Source of the DNA: Chitinophagaceae bacterium UBA1953
GTDB lineage: Bacteria > Bacteroidota > Bacteroidia > Chitinophagales > Chitinophagaceae
DNA: 64,000 nt
Assembly: GCA_002336115.1 (NCBI GenBank)
Contig: DDEN01000024.1
Coordinates: forward strand, 32,966-96,965
Direction of reading: 5' to 3'
The notes under the pieces: model-generated
The model's database searches: none
What the model was told of the DNA's origin: nothing
What the model saw: the letters and a program-made list of their open reading frames with translations, nothing else
Translations under genes and position numbers: made by a program
Part shown: positions 42,839 to 52,276 of the stretch, piece after piece
Layout of the letters: the number at the start of each line of letters is the position of its first letter
Position numbering within the stretch: the first letter of the stretch is position 1

Positions 42839-44218
42839 CTATATCGCCTGTCTCGTCTTAATCTCGATATATTTATTAATCGTATTCACTGTTACATTTT
42901 CAGGAGCTGTGAGAATACTTAATATGCCTGCATTCTGTAGTTCTTTTACAATCAGTCGTTTTTCGTGCGCATATTTCCCGGCAATTGTTTTTACATAGAG
43001 GTCTTCAATGTCTTTCACGTTCTTAACTGTTACCGATTTAAGCTCAGTGTTTTCAAAGAACACCAATAACAGCAAATGATATTTGGCAATACGTTTGAGA
43101 TAAGCCATTTGCCGCTGCATACCTGCAAGCGATTCAAAATTGGTAAACAATATAATGAGGCTGCGTTGCTTGATGCTTGCACGTATTCGCATGTACAGCA
43201 TTTCAAAATCAGGTTCAAGAAAAGCTGTCTGCTGATTGTATAAAATCTGCAGCACTTTTTCTAACTGAACAGGTTTACGGTCGGCAGCAAGTACAGAACC
43301 CATTTTATTGCTGAACGTCATCAACCCAAATTTATCCTGCCTGTGTAAAGCTACATTACACATAACCAGGCTTGCATTAATGGCATAATCAAGCAGTGTT
43401 AATTCGTTAAATGGCATTTTCATTAAACGCCCTTTATCAATCACACAATACACCTGCTGACTTTTTTCATCGGTATAAGCATTTACCATCAATGCTCCTT
43501 TTCTTGCAGTTGCTTTCCAGTTGAGTGTACGCACATCATCGCCCTGCACATATTCTTTTACCTGTTCAAACTCCATGCTGTGACCAATCTTTCTTAACCT
43601 GCGGTTACCTGTTTCTTTTGTTTGTGCAGCTTCAGCATGCAACTGGTATTTACGCATTTGAATAAACGAAGGATAAACGGGTACCATTCTTTCTTCTGCG
43701 CCGGTAAACCTGCGCTCAGCGAGGCCAAGCATTGATCTGACAAACACCTGTATAAATCCAAAATGGTACTCACCACGTTCAACCGGGCGAAGTTTATATT
43801 CCAGCAGTTTTAATTCTCCGGGTTTCAACTGCTGCGTCATTGAAAACGATCTTGACTGGAACTGTTGCGGAAGTTCATCAATAATTTCTGACATCACAGA
43901 AAACGGATAACGGTTTTCAATAGAAATAAAAACAGGGTTCTCGTCTCCATTACTTAAACGCTCAGGCAATTGCCGTTCAATAACGGGTTTGCGGTTAATT
44001 ACAAACAGGAAAAACAGATCAGCAACAACTGCTGCTGCATAAACAAAAAATAGCACTCTTGCCAATGTTTCAAGTTCAGAGAAAAAGAATGCAATGAGGA
44101 ATACAAACATCGAAATGCCTGCGAACAAAAAGAACCTGTTGCTGAAATAAAGTGGCTTCAGCAGAAATTTTGCTGCAACGAAAAGCAGTACACCTGTAAG
44201 TATAATCAGCCAGATCAT
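42839..44218 (-). CDS. DUF58 domain-containing protein
   Basis: 459 aa. Two N-terminal membrane helices (LIILTGVLLFVAAKFL, FLFAGISMFVFLIAFFF) and a VWA-like DUF58 core (GDDVRTLNWKATARKGALMV). Partner of MoxR-type ATPases; together they are thought to act as a chaperone or metal/activation complex at the membrane. Last gene of the five-gene operon, 1 bp after moxR. Confidence 0.92.
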   Translation of the reverse strand: MIWLIILTGVLLFVAAKFLLKPLYFSNRFFLFAGISMFVFLIAFFFSELETLARVLFFVYAAAVVADLFFLFVINRKPVIERQLPERLSNGDENPVFISIENRYPFSVMSEIIDELPQQFQSRSFSMTQQLKPGELKLLEYKLRPVERGEYHFGFIQVFVRSMLGLAERRFTGAEERMVPVYPSFIQMRKYQLHAEAAQTKETGNRRLRKIGHSMEFEQVKEYVQGDDVRTLNWKATARKGALMVNAYTDEKSQQVYCVIDKGRLMKMPFNELTLLDYAINASLVMCNVALHRQDKFGLMTFSNKMGSVLAADRKPVQLEKVLQILYNQQTAFLEPDFEMLYMRIRASIKQRSLIILFTNFESLAGMQRQMAYLKRIAKYHLLLLVFFENTELKSVTVKNVKDIEDLYVKTIAGKYAHEKRLIVKELQNAGILSILTAPENVTVNTINKYIEIKTRQAI

Positions 44219-44219
44219 G

Positions 44220-45197
44220 CTATCTCGGTACTTCTAATGATTTAATAATTCTGTCGATGAGTTCATCGGCTGTTATTCCTTCCATTTCCTTTTCAGGTGT
44301 TAAAATAATCCTGTGACGGAGCACATGAGGTGTCACTTCAATAATATCATCGGGTGTAATAAAATCTCTTCCACGCAAAGCGGCAAAAGCTTTAGCAGCT
44401 TTTACAATAGCTAATGATGCACGGGGCGATGCGCCGAGAAATAATGAAGGATTATTTCGTGTTTCGTTTACAATTTTCGCAATGAACTCTAGCAGTTTTG
44501 GTTCAACCACAATCTGCCGGATGGTTTCACGGTAAGCCGCAATTTCATCTGCAGTTAATACTTTTTCAATATTGTTCAGGAGATGACGGTTATCGGCCTG
44601 ATGCTGATTGCTCAGGATCATTATCTCTTCCTCCAATGTTGGATAACCTACTTCAATCTTAAACAGGAAACGATCAAGCTGTGCTTCGGGCAAACGGTAA
44701 GTACCTTCCTGGTCAATGGGGTTTTGTGTTGCAAGCACCATAAACGGTGTGCGCATGGGATAAGTTGTTCCATCAACAGTTACCTGCCGTTCTTCCATTA
44801 CTTCAAACAAAGCCGATTGTGTTTTTGCAGGAGCACGGTTAATTTCATCAATCAAAATTACATTGCTGAACAATGGGCCGGCCTTGAACTGGAAACTGGC
44901 TTCTTTTGGATTAAACACAGATGTACCCAATACATCACTCGGCATCAGATCGGGTGTAAACTGTATGCGTGAAAAATCAGCATCAATCAGTTTTGCCATC
45001 AGTTTTGCTGAAAGTGTTTTTGCAACACCCGGCACACCTTCAATAAGAATATGCCCATCAGCCAGTATTCCTGCAATCATCAGTTCAACCATTTGCTCCT
45101 GCCCCACTATTACTTTGCCAACAGCTTCACGAATAGTGGCAATGGCATTGTTCAGTTGTGTAAGATCGGTGCGTTGCTGAAAAAATTCGTTATCCAT
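44220..45197 (-). CDS. MoxR-family AAA+ ATPase
   Basis: 325 aa. Walker A LIEGVPGVAKTLSAKLMAKL (AAA_3), Walker B VILIDEINRAPAKTQSALFE and sensor VLATQNPIDQEGTYRLPEAQ. ATP-driven chaperone for the DUF58 partner. Within the operon. Confidence 0.94.
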   Translation of the reverse strand: MDNEFFQQRTDLTQLNNAIATIREAVGKVIVGQEQMVELMIAGILADGHILIEGVPGVAKTLSAKLMAKLIDADFSRIQFTPDLMPSDVLGTSVFNPKEASFQFKAGPLFSNVILIDEINRAPAKTQSALFEVMEERQVTVDGTTYPMRTPFMVLATQNPIDQEGTYRLPEAQLDRFLFKIEVGYPTLEEEIMILSNQHQADNRHLLNNIEKVLTADEIAAYRETIRQIVVEPKLLEFIAKIVNETRNNPSLFLGASPRASLAIVKAAKAFAALRGRDFITPDDIIEVTPHVLRHRIILTPEKEMEGITADELIDRIIKSLEVPR

Positions 45198-45202
45198 GAA
45201 AT

Positions 45203-46423
45203 TTATTTTTTAAGAAAAGATTGAATATGGTTATTAAGATCAAGCAACTGTTCATCAGATATTTTTTCTGATTGCTGCATGTTACTGATATTTTCAAAAA
45301 ATGTTTTTACCTCTGCTTCAGGCACACCGCTTTTGCGTGATAGTGATGAAAAGAATTCACTGTTCAGTTGAGAAGTATTGAGATAATAATTTGCACGGAT
45401 GTACTCCATAAAATAGGTAATCATTTTATCAGCAATGTTATGATTATCTTTTTTCTGAAGATAAAGCCGGCCGATTGTTTCAACAAACGAAACACTGTCG
45501 TTATTGTATTTCTGTTTAACAGGCACTATTCTTTGCCTGCGTTTGCTGGCAAAGGCTACATAAAACACAATTGCTCCCAGTGCAACAAAAAGAGCCCATT
45601 TCAGCATCGGGTATTTCATAAAAAAGCTGAACATGGAAAAATCATCTTCCGGAAATTTTCCCATTCTGTAGTAATCATCCCAGTAAACAGTATTACGCTG
45701 AGAAGGAATATAGCTGAACACGTTTTCAAAATAATCTTTGTTATTACCGGTTAGCAGAAAATAATTACTGAATGCTTCAGGATGAAGATGAAAAAAGAAC
45801 CTTCCTTTACCAAAAGGCAGTGTTATATAATCAGGAGCGCCATATTCATTAAATCCAAGTGTATGTACACCTTCAACACTGTCGGTTTTAAGAAAACAAC
45901 GCCTGAACGGTAAATAAAAAAAGCCATATTTGCTGTTTGCAAAAAGTACAGAATCGGCCATTTGTTCAGTTGTGTAATGCATTGTTTCTGTATTGGCTGC
46001 ATCGCCCTGGAACAAACTGAAAATATCCTTGTATTGTACTTTCAAACCAAGTGTATCCAGCAGTTCTTCACTAATGTATTCGGCTGAAATAAAAACCTGG
46101 TTCCCATTTTCTGTATAACGAAGAATTGTTTCTATATCATCTTCACTCATCAGCACCATTCTTGAAATAACAACAAACAATCCCTTCTTTGAATATTTCG
46201 GAATATCGTTTTTAGCAAAACGTTTGTTTACTGTAAGCAAATCAGCAGCCGAAGAGCTGTATTTCTCTTTCAGCATAGAATAAGCTGTAAACGCTCCAAA
46301 TGGCTTTTTACTTCTTTTCGAGAAGTTGTGGCGCATATCGGGCAGCTTTACTTTGTTCCCACCACCGCATGCTGCAAATGCAACAATCAACAGTAATAAA
46401 CCATATCGTAAAAAATATTTTAT
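45203..46423 (-). CDS. DUF4350-like membrane lipoprotein
   Basis: 406 aa if started at the ATA 46423-46421. The visible leader I-K-Y-F-L-R-Y-G-L-L-L-L-I-V-A-F-A-A-C (lipobox FAAC) needs a start before 46390, and no ATG, GTG or TTG lies there in frame. The TTG at 46390 would give a leader of only eight residues. The ATA overlaps the upstream TAA as ATAA. An internal membrane helix (WALFVALGAIVFYVAFAS) and a DUF4350-like GATase-type domain are present. Function unknown. Confidence 0.7.
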   Translation of the reverse strand: MKYFLRYGLLLLIVAFAACGGGNKVKLPDMRHNFSKRSKKPFGAFTAYSMLKEKYSSSAADLLTVNKRFAKNDIPKYSKKGLFVVISRMVLMSEDDIETILRYTENGNQVFISAEYISEELLDTLGLKVQYKDIFSLFQGDAANTETMHYTTEQMADSVLFANSKYGFFYLPFRRCFLKTDSVEGVHTLGFNEYGAPDYITLPFGKGRFFFHLHPEAFSNYFLLTGNNKDYFENVFSYIPSQRNTVYWDDYYRMGKFPEDDFSMFSFFMKYPMLKWALFVALGAIVFYVAFASKRRQRIVPVKQKYNNDSVSFVETIGRLYLQKKDNHNIADKMITYFMEYIRANYYLNTSQLNSEFFSSLSRKSGVPEAEVKTFFENISNMQQSEKISDEQLLDLNNHIQSFLKK

Positions 46424-47187
46424 GATTGCCTGATTTTTAATTGAAACTCATCAAATTCTTCTTTTACTGCTGTAAAAACAGTTTTTTCTATAACGAAATC
46501 ACCATACCAGATATAATCATAGTTCATGGTAATGCGTGAAAAATCATTTTTCAGTTGCGGTTTTGCAAGTTCCCGTACGTACTGGTAATTGGTTTTATCG
46601 GGCGATAAAATAATCCATCCTTTTTCTGATATTACCGACAACACCTGCAAATACATATAGCGAACAGCAAGGCGGTAATTTCCTACATTCACAGCTTCGT
46701 TCAATTGCCTGTCGAGATATTTAATATCAGTAACCGGTTCTTCCTCTATTTCCAATTGTTTATTTTTTGTGGGCGAAGTAAACAAGCCATGCTCAGAAAG
46801 AAACAGCCGGTAAATGATAAACACAATAACACTTATAGCAATTATCCAGATTATTATCCTGAACACTGTAAATACAGGCGATATATTTACGGTTTTCACC
46901 TTCTTTGTACCTTTCATCTGCTGCTCCTGCCATTTTCTTAAAAGACTGTCTAAATTTTTTGCGTATCTGAAATCTTTCTGCTTACGAAGCGAGTAAATAC
47001 TATCGGCAGGATATTGCCAATAATCCATTATTATAGCAGTATCATTTGTATTTTCATGCTCTTCACTTGTTGAAACGTCTTCATCTTCATAAGTACTGTC
47101 AACTGAAGGCTCAACAACAACCTTCTGGGCCTGTGCCAAAAAAAGCAACGCCAAAAAAAACAGGAGAAGTAGAAAAACTTTTTTCAT
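46420..47187 (-). CDS. DUF4129-like exported membrane protein
   Basis: 255 aa. Signal peptide (VFLLLLFFLALLFLAQAQK), one membrane segment (VFRIIIWIIAISVIVFIIY, about 105-125) and a C-terminal helical domain (LNEAVNVGNYRLAVRYMYLQ). Fits the DUF4129 position in MoxR clusters. 4 bp overlap with the SpoIIM gene; its stop TAA overlaps the next start. Confidence 0.75.
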   Translation of the reverse strand: MKKVFLLLLFFLALLFLAQAQKVVVEPSVDSTYEDEDVSTSEEHENTNDTAIIMDYWQYPADSIYSLRKQKDFRYAKNLDSLLRKWQEQQMKGTKKVKTVNISPVFTVFRIIIWIIAISVIVFIIYRLFLSEHGLFTSPTKNKQLEIEEEPVTDIKYLDRQLNEAVNVGNYRLAVRYMYLQVLSVISEKGWIILSPDKTNYQYVRELAKPQLKNDFSRITMNYDYIWYGDFVIEKTVFTAVKEEFDEFQLKIRQS

Positions 47188-48200
47188 GATTGCAGCGTCT
47201 TTATTTTATCTGCCAGCAACTCATTTTTTGCAAAACGCTTTTCAAGCCTGATGGGATAAAGAACAAAATACCAGATAATAAAAGCAAGCGAAACTGCAAG
47301 AATGGCAATGCTTGTTCCGGTTGCCAGAGATGTATTTGTGGTTTTATCAAAAGCATTTGAACTGAGGCGTGTAATATAACTTTCCAGGAAAGCAGCAGTA
47401 ATTGTAATCGGGATTAATGAAATACAAATCTTCATTGCATCTTTTGCCCCACGTTTAAATGAAACCCAGCGTGTAAAAGTTCCGGGAAACAAAATACTCT
47501 TTGCAAGAATAAAGCCTGCACAGGCTTCAATGATCATCCCTGAAATTTCCAATGTGCCATGTATCCAGATAACCAACACACTCTCCCATCCTAATCCCTT
47601 TGCAAAAAACATGTATTGAAAACTGCCCAGCATAATACAGTTTTGAAAAAACACCAGCATTGTTCCAATACCTGCAAGAAGCCCTCCTGCAATCATCAAA
47701 AAGCCAACTTTAATATTATTATATGCAATCAAAACAAACATCGAAAACCGGGTTTCTTTACTGTACACTCCAAACGGATCGCCTTTTTCAATGTTATCTT
47801 CAGTCATTGAAACATAGTCTTCGCCTAATACTCCTTTTACAAAACCATCATCTTTCATAGAAGAAAGAACAGCCATTGAACAAAAAAGTGAAAAAGCAAT
47901 GAATGTATAGAGCAGCATGCGGTGATATTTCCTGAACATGAGCGGCAACTCATATTGCCAGAAAGTAAGCAGGCGGGAAAACTTTTGTTTTTTATTTTGA
48001 TAGATGGTTTGATAAATACTTACTGCAAGACTGTTGATCCAACGGGTTACTTTACTGTGAGGATAAAATGTACGGGAATAGGAAAGATCATCAAGTAATG
48101 TAATAAACCGTTCAGCGGTTTGATCCGGATCTTCTGTTTGCAGATATTGGTATTCGTTCCATTTCTGCGCATTTTTTTTGATGAATAGTGCTTCTCGCAT
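47184..48200 (-). CDS. Stage II sporulation protein M family membrane protein
   Basis: 338 aa from ATG 48200; a longer start is less likely because MREALFIKKNAQKW is the family N-terminus. Six membrane helices, with FFQNCIMLGSFQYMFFAKGL and WIHGTLEISGMIIEACAGFI typical of SpoIIM. Outside sporulators it occurs with RDD, MoxR and DUF58, as here. First gene of the operon, divergent from RDD. Confidence 0.88.
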   Translation of the reverse strand: MREALFIKKNAQKWNEYQYLQTEDPDQTAERFITLLDDLSYSRTFYPHSKVTRWINSLAVSIYQTIYQNKKQKFSRLLTFWQYELPLMFRKYHRMLLYTFIAFSLFCSMAVLSSMKDDGFVKGVLGEDYVSMTEDNIEKGDPFGVYSKETRFSMFVLIAYNNIKVGFLMIAGGLLAGIGTMLVFFQNCIMLGSFQYMFFAKGLGWESVLVIWIHGTLEISGMIIEACAGFILAKSILFPGTFTRWVSFKRGAKDAMKICISLIPITITAAFLESYITRLSSNAFDKTTNTSLATGTSIAILAVSLAFIIWYFVLYPIRLEKRFAKNELLADKIKTLQS

Positions 48201-48293
48201 GGCTTTAGTCTGTAAATGAAAATACCAAGTAATTTTTAAATACAAACATTTTGATTCAATTAATTCCTTTATTTTACAAACAGAATTTTCGCT

Positions 48294-49076
48294 ATGCCTG
48301 ATGTATTAATCAGCACTCCTTTCAACATCTCACTTGAATTTGAAATAGCACCTTTTCATAAAAGGCTGTTTGCCTATTTTATTGACTTAACAATCTGGGT
48401 TATCTATGCCATATTTATGCGCAAACTGCTGTATGAATGGATGGGGGTTGAAGGTGACTTTGTAACTGGTCTGGACATTTTACTCGTATCGGTTCCTTTA
48501 CTTCTTTATCATTTGATTTGCGAAGTTGCTTTTCACGGGCAAAGTATTGGGAAAAAAGCAATGGGAATAAGGGTTATGAGCACAGAAGGGGGCGACCCCA
48601 CCATCAGCCAGTATTTGTTGAGATGGTTTTTCAGAGTATGGGAGTGGCCTTTGATTTTTTCGTTTGTGTTTCCTGGCCTGTTCATTCTCTTACAACTTAT
48701 TTATGTGGGTTTCTTTGGAATAGTAGTAGTGATTGTTATTGCTGTTACAGCTAAAAATCAACGGCTCGGGGATCTTGCAGCAGGAACAGCAATTGTAAAT
48801 ACTAAGATCAACAGTTCAATTCATGATACTGTGTTTATGGAAATTACCCAGAAGGATTATAAAGTTCTTTTTCCGGAAGTATTGAAACTGAGCGACCGGG
48901 ATATTAACACCATTAAATCTGTTTTAACGCAAACCTATAAAACCAACAGGTTTGAAACTGCTCATCGCATTGCCGGCAGAATTAAACAGGTACTGAATAT
49001 CCAGACCAATCTTGAAGTTGATGTATTTTTAGAAAGACTGATTGCAGATTATAATTATCTTGCCACGAAAGAATAA
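48294..49076 (+). CDS. RDD family membrane protein
   Basis: 260 aa. The RDD domain starts EFEIAPFHKRLFAYFIDLTI, with three membrane segments, GQSIGKKAMGIRVMSTEGGD and NQRLGDLAAGTAIV. The cytoplasmic C-terminal tail (about 185-260) is helical. Partner of the divergent SpoIIM/MoxR operon, 93 bp between starts. A terminator follows. Confidence 0.9.
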   Translation: MPDVLISTPFNISLEFEIAPFHKRLFAYFIDLTIWVIYAIFMRKLLYEWMGVEGDFVTGLDILLVSVPLLLYHLICEVAFHGQSIGKKAMGIRVMSTEGGDPTISQYLLRWFFRVWEWPLIFSFVFPGLFILLQLIYVGFFGIVVVIVIAVTAKNQRLGDLAAGTAIVNTKINSSIHDTVFMEITQKDYKVLFPEVLKLSDRDINTIKSVLTQTYKTNRFETAHRIAGRIKQVLNIQTNLEVDVFLERLIADYNYLATKE

Positions 49077-49079
49077 AGA

Positions 49080-49106
49080 AAGCCGCTTTTCTAAAAGCGG
49101 CTTTTA
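49080..49106. terminator. Bidirectional terminator between RDD and DUF4190 genes
   Basis: AGCCGCTTTT-CT-AAAAGCGGCT (49081-49102) followed by TTT; serves both convergent genes. Confidence 0.8.
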
Positions 49107-49124
49107 CTTAACAATGTGAAAAGA

Positions 49125-49430
49125 TTAATGACCGAACCCTGCCGATGCCGCCGCTCCTACAAAAACAACAATTATTAAAATATAGGCCAGAATACCAATT
49201 GCCTGTAATACAATTCCGATAATTGCACAAATACGGCCGATCTTTAAATTACTATATGATTGTGGTGTGTACATTTCAGGATTTGCATTATAAAGTGCCA
49301 TATCTTTTTTGGCCATTACTAATGCAATAATCCCTGTAATAAAACATACTACAATCGACAGAATGCCTAATACGAGCACTGTAGTACCATTTGGTAGCGG
49401 TTGTTGAACCTGATTGTTTTGCTGATCCAT
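49125..49430 (-). CDS. DUF4190 small membrane protein A
   Basis: 101 aa. N-terminal Gln/Asn-rich stretch (MDQQNNQVQQPLPNG), then two membrane helices (VLGILSIVVCFITGIIALVM; AIIGIVLQAIGILAYILII) with SNLKIGRICAIIGIVL between them. Paralogue of the neighbour at 49461; they probably arose by tandem duplication. Function unknown. Confidence 0.82.
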   Translation of the reverse strand: MDQQNNQVQQPLPNGTTVLVLGILSIVVCFITGIIALVMAKKDMALYNANPEMYTPQSYSNLKIGRICAIIGIVLQAIGILAYILIIVVFVGAAASAGFGH

Positions 49431-49460
49431 AATGTTTGGTTTTGATTTAAAAAGAGTTTA

Positions 49461-49790
49461 TTATTTAAAGTCTTTAATCATTGAAAAAATCCAGATCATA
49501 TAAACAGCATATGCCACAACAAACAATGCAGATACTACAATTCCAATAATAGAACAAATACGCCCTGTTTTTGAATTATTAAAAGATGATTCACTATAAA
49601 CACCGGGATTATTTTTATAAAGAGCAATATCTTTATTTGCCATTACAATGCCTATAATACCTAAAACGATACCAATACCGCACATTACAATAGAAAGTAT
49701 TCCTAAAACCAAAGCCACGGTTGCATTGGGCAGTGGGGGAAGAACAGTTTGATTTGGTGTTAAATAATCCTGTTGCTGATTTTGATCCAT
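49461..49790 (-). CDS. DUF4190 small membrane protein B
   Basis: 109 aa. Same plan as A: MDQNQQQDYL start, LALVLGILSIVMCGIGIVLG-type helix (ALVLGILSIVMCGIGIVLGI), NNSKTGRICSIIGIVVSALF. About half identical to A by eye. 30 bp upstream of A in the same direction, co-transcribed, and 3 bp after the DUF2752 gene. Confidence 0.82.
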   Translation of the reverse strand: MDQNQQQDYLTPNQTVLPPLPNATVALVLGILSIVMCGIGIVLGIIGIVMANKDIALYKNNPGVYSESSFNNSKTGRICSIIGIVVSALFVVAYAVYMIWIFSMIKDFK

Positions 49791-49793
49791 TCT

Positions 49794-50135
49794 TTAGAAA
49801 ATTTGGTGTGTTACTACTCTGTAAATATAATGTACAGTAATAATTATTGCACAAAAAACATATAAAATCATAAGAATATTTGTCCCTTTCCTGAACTTGA
49901 ACAACAATTGTAATACAAGCAAAACAAACATGATGAAAATGGGAATGGCTGCAGGATAAAGATGTAAACTTTCAAAGAGATTGCCTTTCAGAAGCGATAT
50001 ATAGCTACGTTGAAGGCCACAACCGGGGCAATCAATATGTGTAAATAATTTACTGGGACAGGTGAACATATGCTGCTCCATCCAATGAACGGTATTGCCA
50101 TATAACGTTTCCAGCAAAAACAAGTGCATACCCAA
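49794..50135 (-). CDS. DUF2752 membrane protein
   Basis: 113 aa. Family motif CPGCGLQRSYISLLKGN (about 36-52) and two membrane helices (AAIPIFIMFVLLVLQLLFKF; ILMILYVFCAIIITVHYIY). DUF2752 is often beside DUF4190-like genes, as here; role unknown. Probably first gene of this three-gene unit. Confidence 0.85.
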   Translation of the reverse strand: MGMHLFLLETLYGNTVHWMEQHMFTCPSKLFTHIDCPGCGLQRSYISLLKGNLFESLHLYPAAIPIFIMFVLLVLQLLFKFRKGTNILMILYVFCAIIITVHYIYRVVTHQIF

Positions 50136-50220
50136 ACATACTATAGAGAAATAAAATTTTCAAAAAAAAGCACAAATTTCAATTTCTTCTTTCTTTCTCC
50201 TAACCTCTGCATTAAAAAAA

Positions 50221-50261
50221 ACAGTGCAAATCCGTTCTACCCGCTCAATCTGTGTTTCTAT
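50221..50261. repeat. Solo right arm of the GxxExxY-flanking repeat
   Basis: ACAGTGCAAATCCGTT..CAATCTGTGTTTCTAT; nearly the right arm at 18689-18732. It lies 9 bp past the stop of the VWA gene. Confidence 0.6.
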
Positions 50262-50269
50262 CTCTTAAC

Positions 50270-52180
50270 TTACTCTTCAATCGCCACGCTTGATTCATGC
50301 CCTTTCCCTTTTTTGGCAAGACTTGAAACTGTTTGTACAAGTTTTACAAACTCACTTCTGTATCCTTCTTCATCTTTACCAAGTGAACCTGTAGCCTGGC
50401 GAATCACTTTTTCATAAGTAGCATCGGCCTTGAATTCTGAATTACGCAGCAGCATACCAAACTGTGCAACTGCCCCGGCAAACCGGAAGTTTTCGGATGT
50501 TTTATCATAAGGTATTTTTTCATCGGTCACAGGGTGAACAATCAGTTTACTTACATCTCCGTCAGGTTCTTTATAGCGGAACTTAATGGTCATGATTTCA
50601 TTTTTCAAACCTGATTTCTTATTTGTCTTCACCTGCTGGTATTTCAAATCATCTACATCATCAACAAACTCACTCTCCACTCCCACCGGGATAATTTCGT
50701 ACAATGCTGTAACGGTATGACCACTTCCCAATTCACCTGCATCTTTCTTATCACTATTAAAATCTTCTTTGTTCAGCATACGGTTTTCATAACCAACCAA
50801 ACGATAAGCCTGCACAATGGCCGGATTAAATTCAATCTGCAGTTTTACATCTTTTGCAATAGTAAACATGGTTCCGCCAAATTCATTTACCAATACTTTT
50901 TTTGCTTCATTCATTCCGTCAATGTATGCGTGGTTACCATTTCCTTTATCAGCCAACTTCTGCATTTTATTGTCTTTGTAATTACCCATTCCATAACCAA
51001 GCACTGTAAGAAATACACCGCTTTTTCGTTCTTCTTCAATTAAACGTTCCATTGCATCATCACTGCTCATGCCTACATTAAAATCGCCATCAGTACAAAG
51101 AATCACACGGTTGTTTCCTCCTTTCTTAAAATATTCCTTTACTGTTTTATACGCTAACTGAATACCAGCACCACCCGCAGTTGATCCGCCAGCGTTTAAT
51201 TGTTCAATAGCTGCAAGTATTTTTTCTTTATGTGCACCGCTTGTTGAAGGAAGCACCAAACCAGCAGCACCTGCATACACTACAATAGCCACATTATCCT
51301 GTTCACGCAACTGGTTTACTAATAATTTTAATGATGCTTTTACTAATGGAAGTTTATTGTAATCACTCATTGATCCGCTTACATCAATTAAAAAAACAAG
51401 ATTGGACGGAGGTAAATTTTCCGTAGCAATCTGTTTTCCCTGCAAACCAATCATGACCAGTTTGTGTTGTTTATTCCAAGGACAAACACTCATTTCTGTA
51501 TTAATACTGAATGGATTATTGTTAGTTGCCTGAGGATAGTTGTATTTGAAATAATTGATAAACTCTTCAATACGTACTGCACCTGCCGGAGGCAACTGCC
51601 CGTAATTGATCATGCGACGTACATTGCTGTATGAAGCTGCATCTACATCAATTGAAAAAGTAGATAAAGGTTCATCTGTTACTTTGCGAAAACGGTTTTC
51701 GGTAATTCCATCATAATCTTCTGTATTAAAATTTTCTTCATTATCATACACAGGAGAAGGTGCATATTGATTGGTTACAGAAATTCCTGCAACTCGTCCA
51801 GAAAGTGCTGTAACAGATCCGGTCATATCTTTTTTCTTTTGTACACCATATCCTATTACCACCACTTCATTTAACTCCTTTTTTGCAGGCTTCATTGAAA
51901 CAGTAAGATTATTTTTCCCTTGGAGTTCAACTTCTGTTGTTTCATATCCAACAAAAGAAAATTGTAATTTGGCTTTTATGCCCGATACTTTTATTACAAA
52001 AGAACCATCGTTGTTTGTAGATGTTCCGTTATTAGTGCCTTTTTCAACAACTGAAACATTTTGCATAGGCACACCTATTTCATTTGTTACTTTACCTGTT
52101 ACGGTTAGAGGTGTTCGTTGAAAAAAAGCGGTGCTGATAATGGCAGCAATCAGTATAGCTGCGGTGAAGATATAACGCAT
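50270..52180 (-). CDS. VWA and DUF3520 (YfbK-like) protein with SusC-like N-terminus
   Basis: 636 aa from ATG 52180 (the upstream in-frame ATG lacks a leader). Signal peptide MRYIFTAAILIAAIISTAFF, a CarboxypepD_reg domain (GKVTNEIGVPMQNVSVVEKG), then a short SusC signature (NEVVVIGYGVQKKKDMTGSV) but no barrel. After this come the YfbK N-terminal domain (FSIDVDAASYSNVRRMINYG), a VWA MIDAS (FLIDVSGSMSDYNK, about 262) and DUF3520. It is an exported adhesion or scaffold-type protein. Divergent from a sigma factor. Confidence 0.85.
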   Translation of the reverse strand: MRYIFTAAILIAAIISTAFFQRTPLTVTGKVTNEIGVPMQNVSVVEKGTNNGTSTNNDGSFVIKVSGIKAKLQFSFVGYETTEVELQGKNNLTVSMKPAKKELNEVVVIGYGVQKKKDMTGSVTALSGRVAGISVTNQYAPSPVYDNEENFNTEDYDGITENRFRKVTDEPLSTFSIDVDAASYSNVRRMINYGQLPPAGAVRIEEFINYFKYNYPQATNNNPFSINTEMSVCPWNKQHKLVMIGLQGKQIATENLPPSNLVFLIDVSGSMSDYNKLPLVKASLKLLVNQLREQDNVAIVVYAGAAGLVLPSTSGAHKEKILAAIEQLNAGGSTAGGAGIQLAYKTVKEYFKKGGNNRVILCTDGDFNVGMSSDDAMERLIEEERKSGVFLTVLGYGMGNYKDNKMQKLADKGNGNHAYIDGMNEAKKVLVNEFGGTMFTIAKDVKLQIEFNPAIVQAYRLVGYENRMLNKEDFNSDKKDAGELGSGHTVTALYEIIPVGVESEFVDDVDDLKYQQVKTNKKSGLKNEIMTIKFRYKEPDGDVSKLIVHPVTDEKIPYDKTSENFRFAGAVAQFGMLLRNSEFKADATYEKVIRQATGSLGKDEEGYRSEFVKLVQTVSSLAKKGKGHESSVAIEE

Positions 52181-52276
52181 AAATATTGATTTTACAAAAC
52201 AGATGCATCCATTTTCACAATTACACAAGCAATCAAAAAAATATTTTACCTAACTTCCACGCTTTAACTTTACAGC

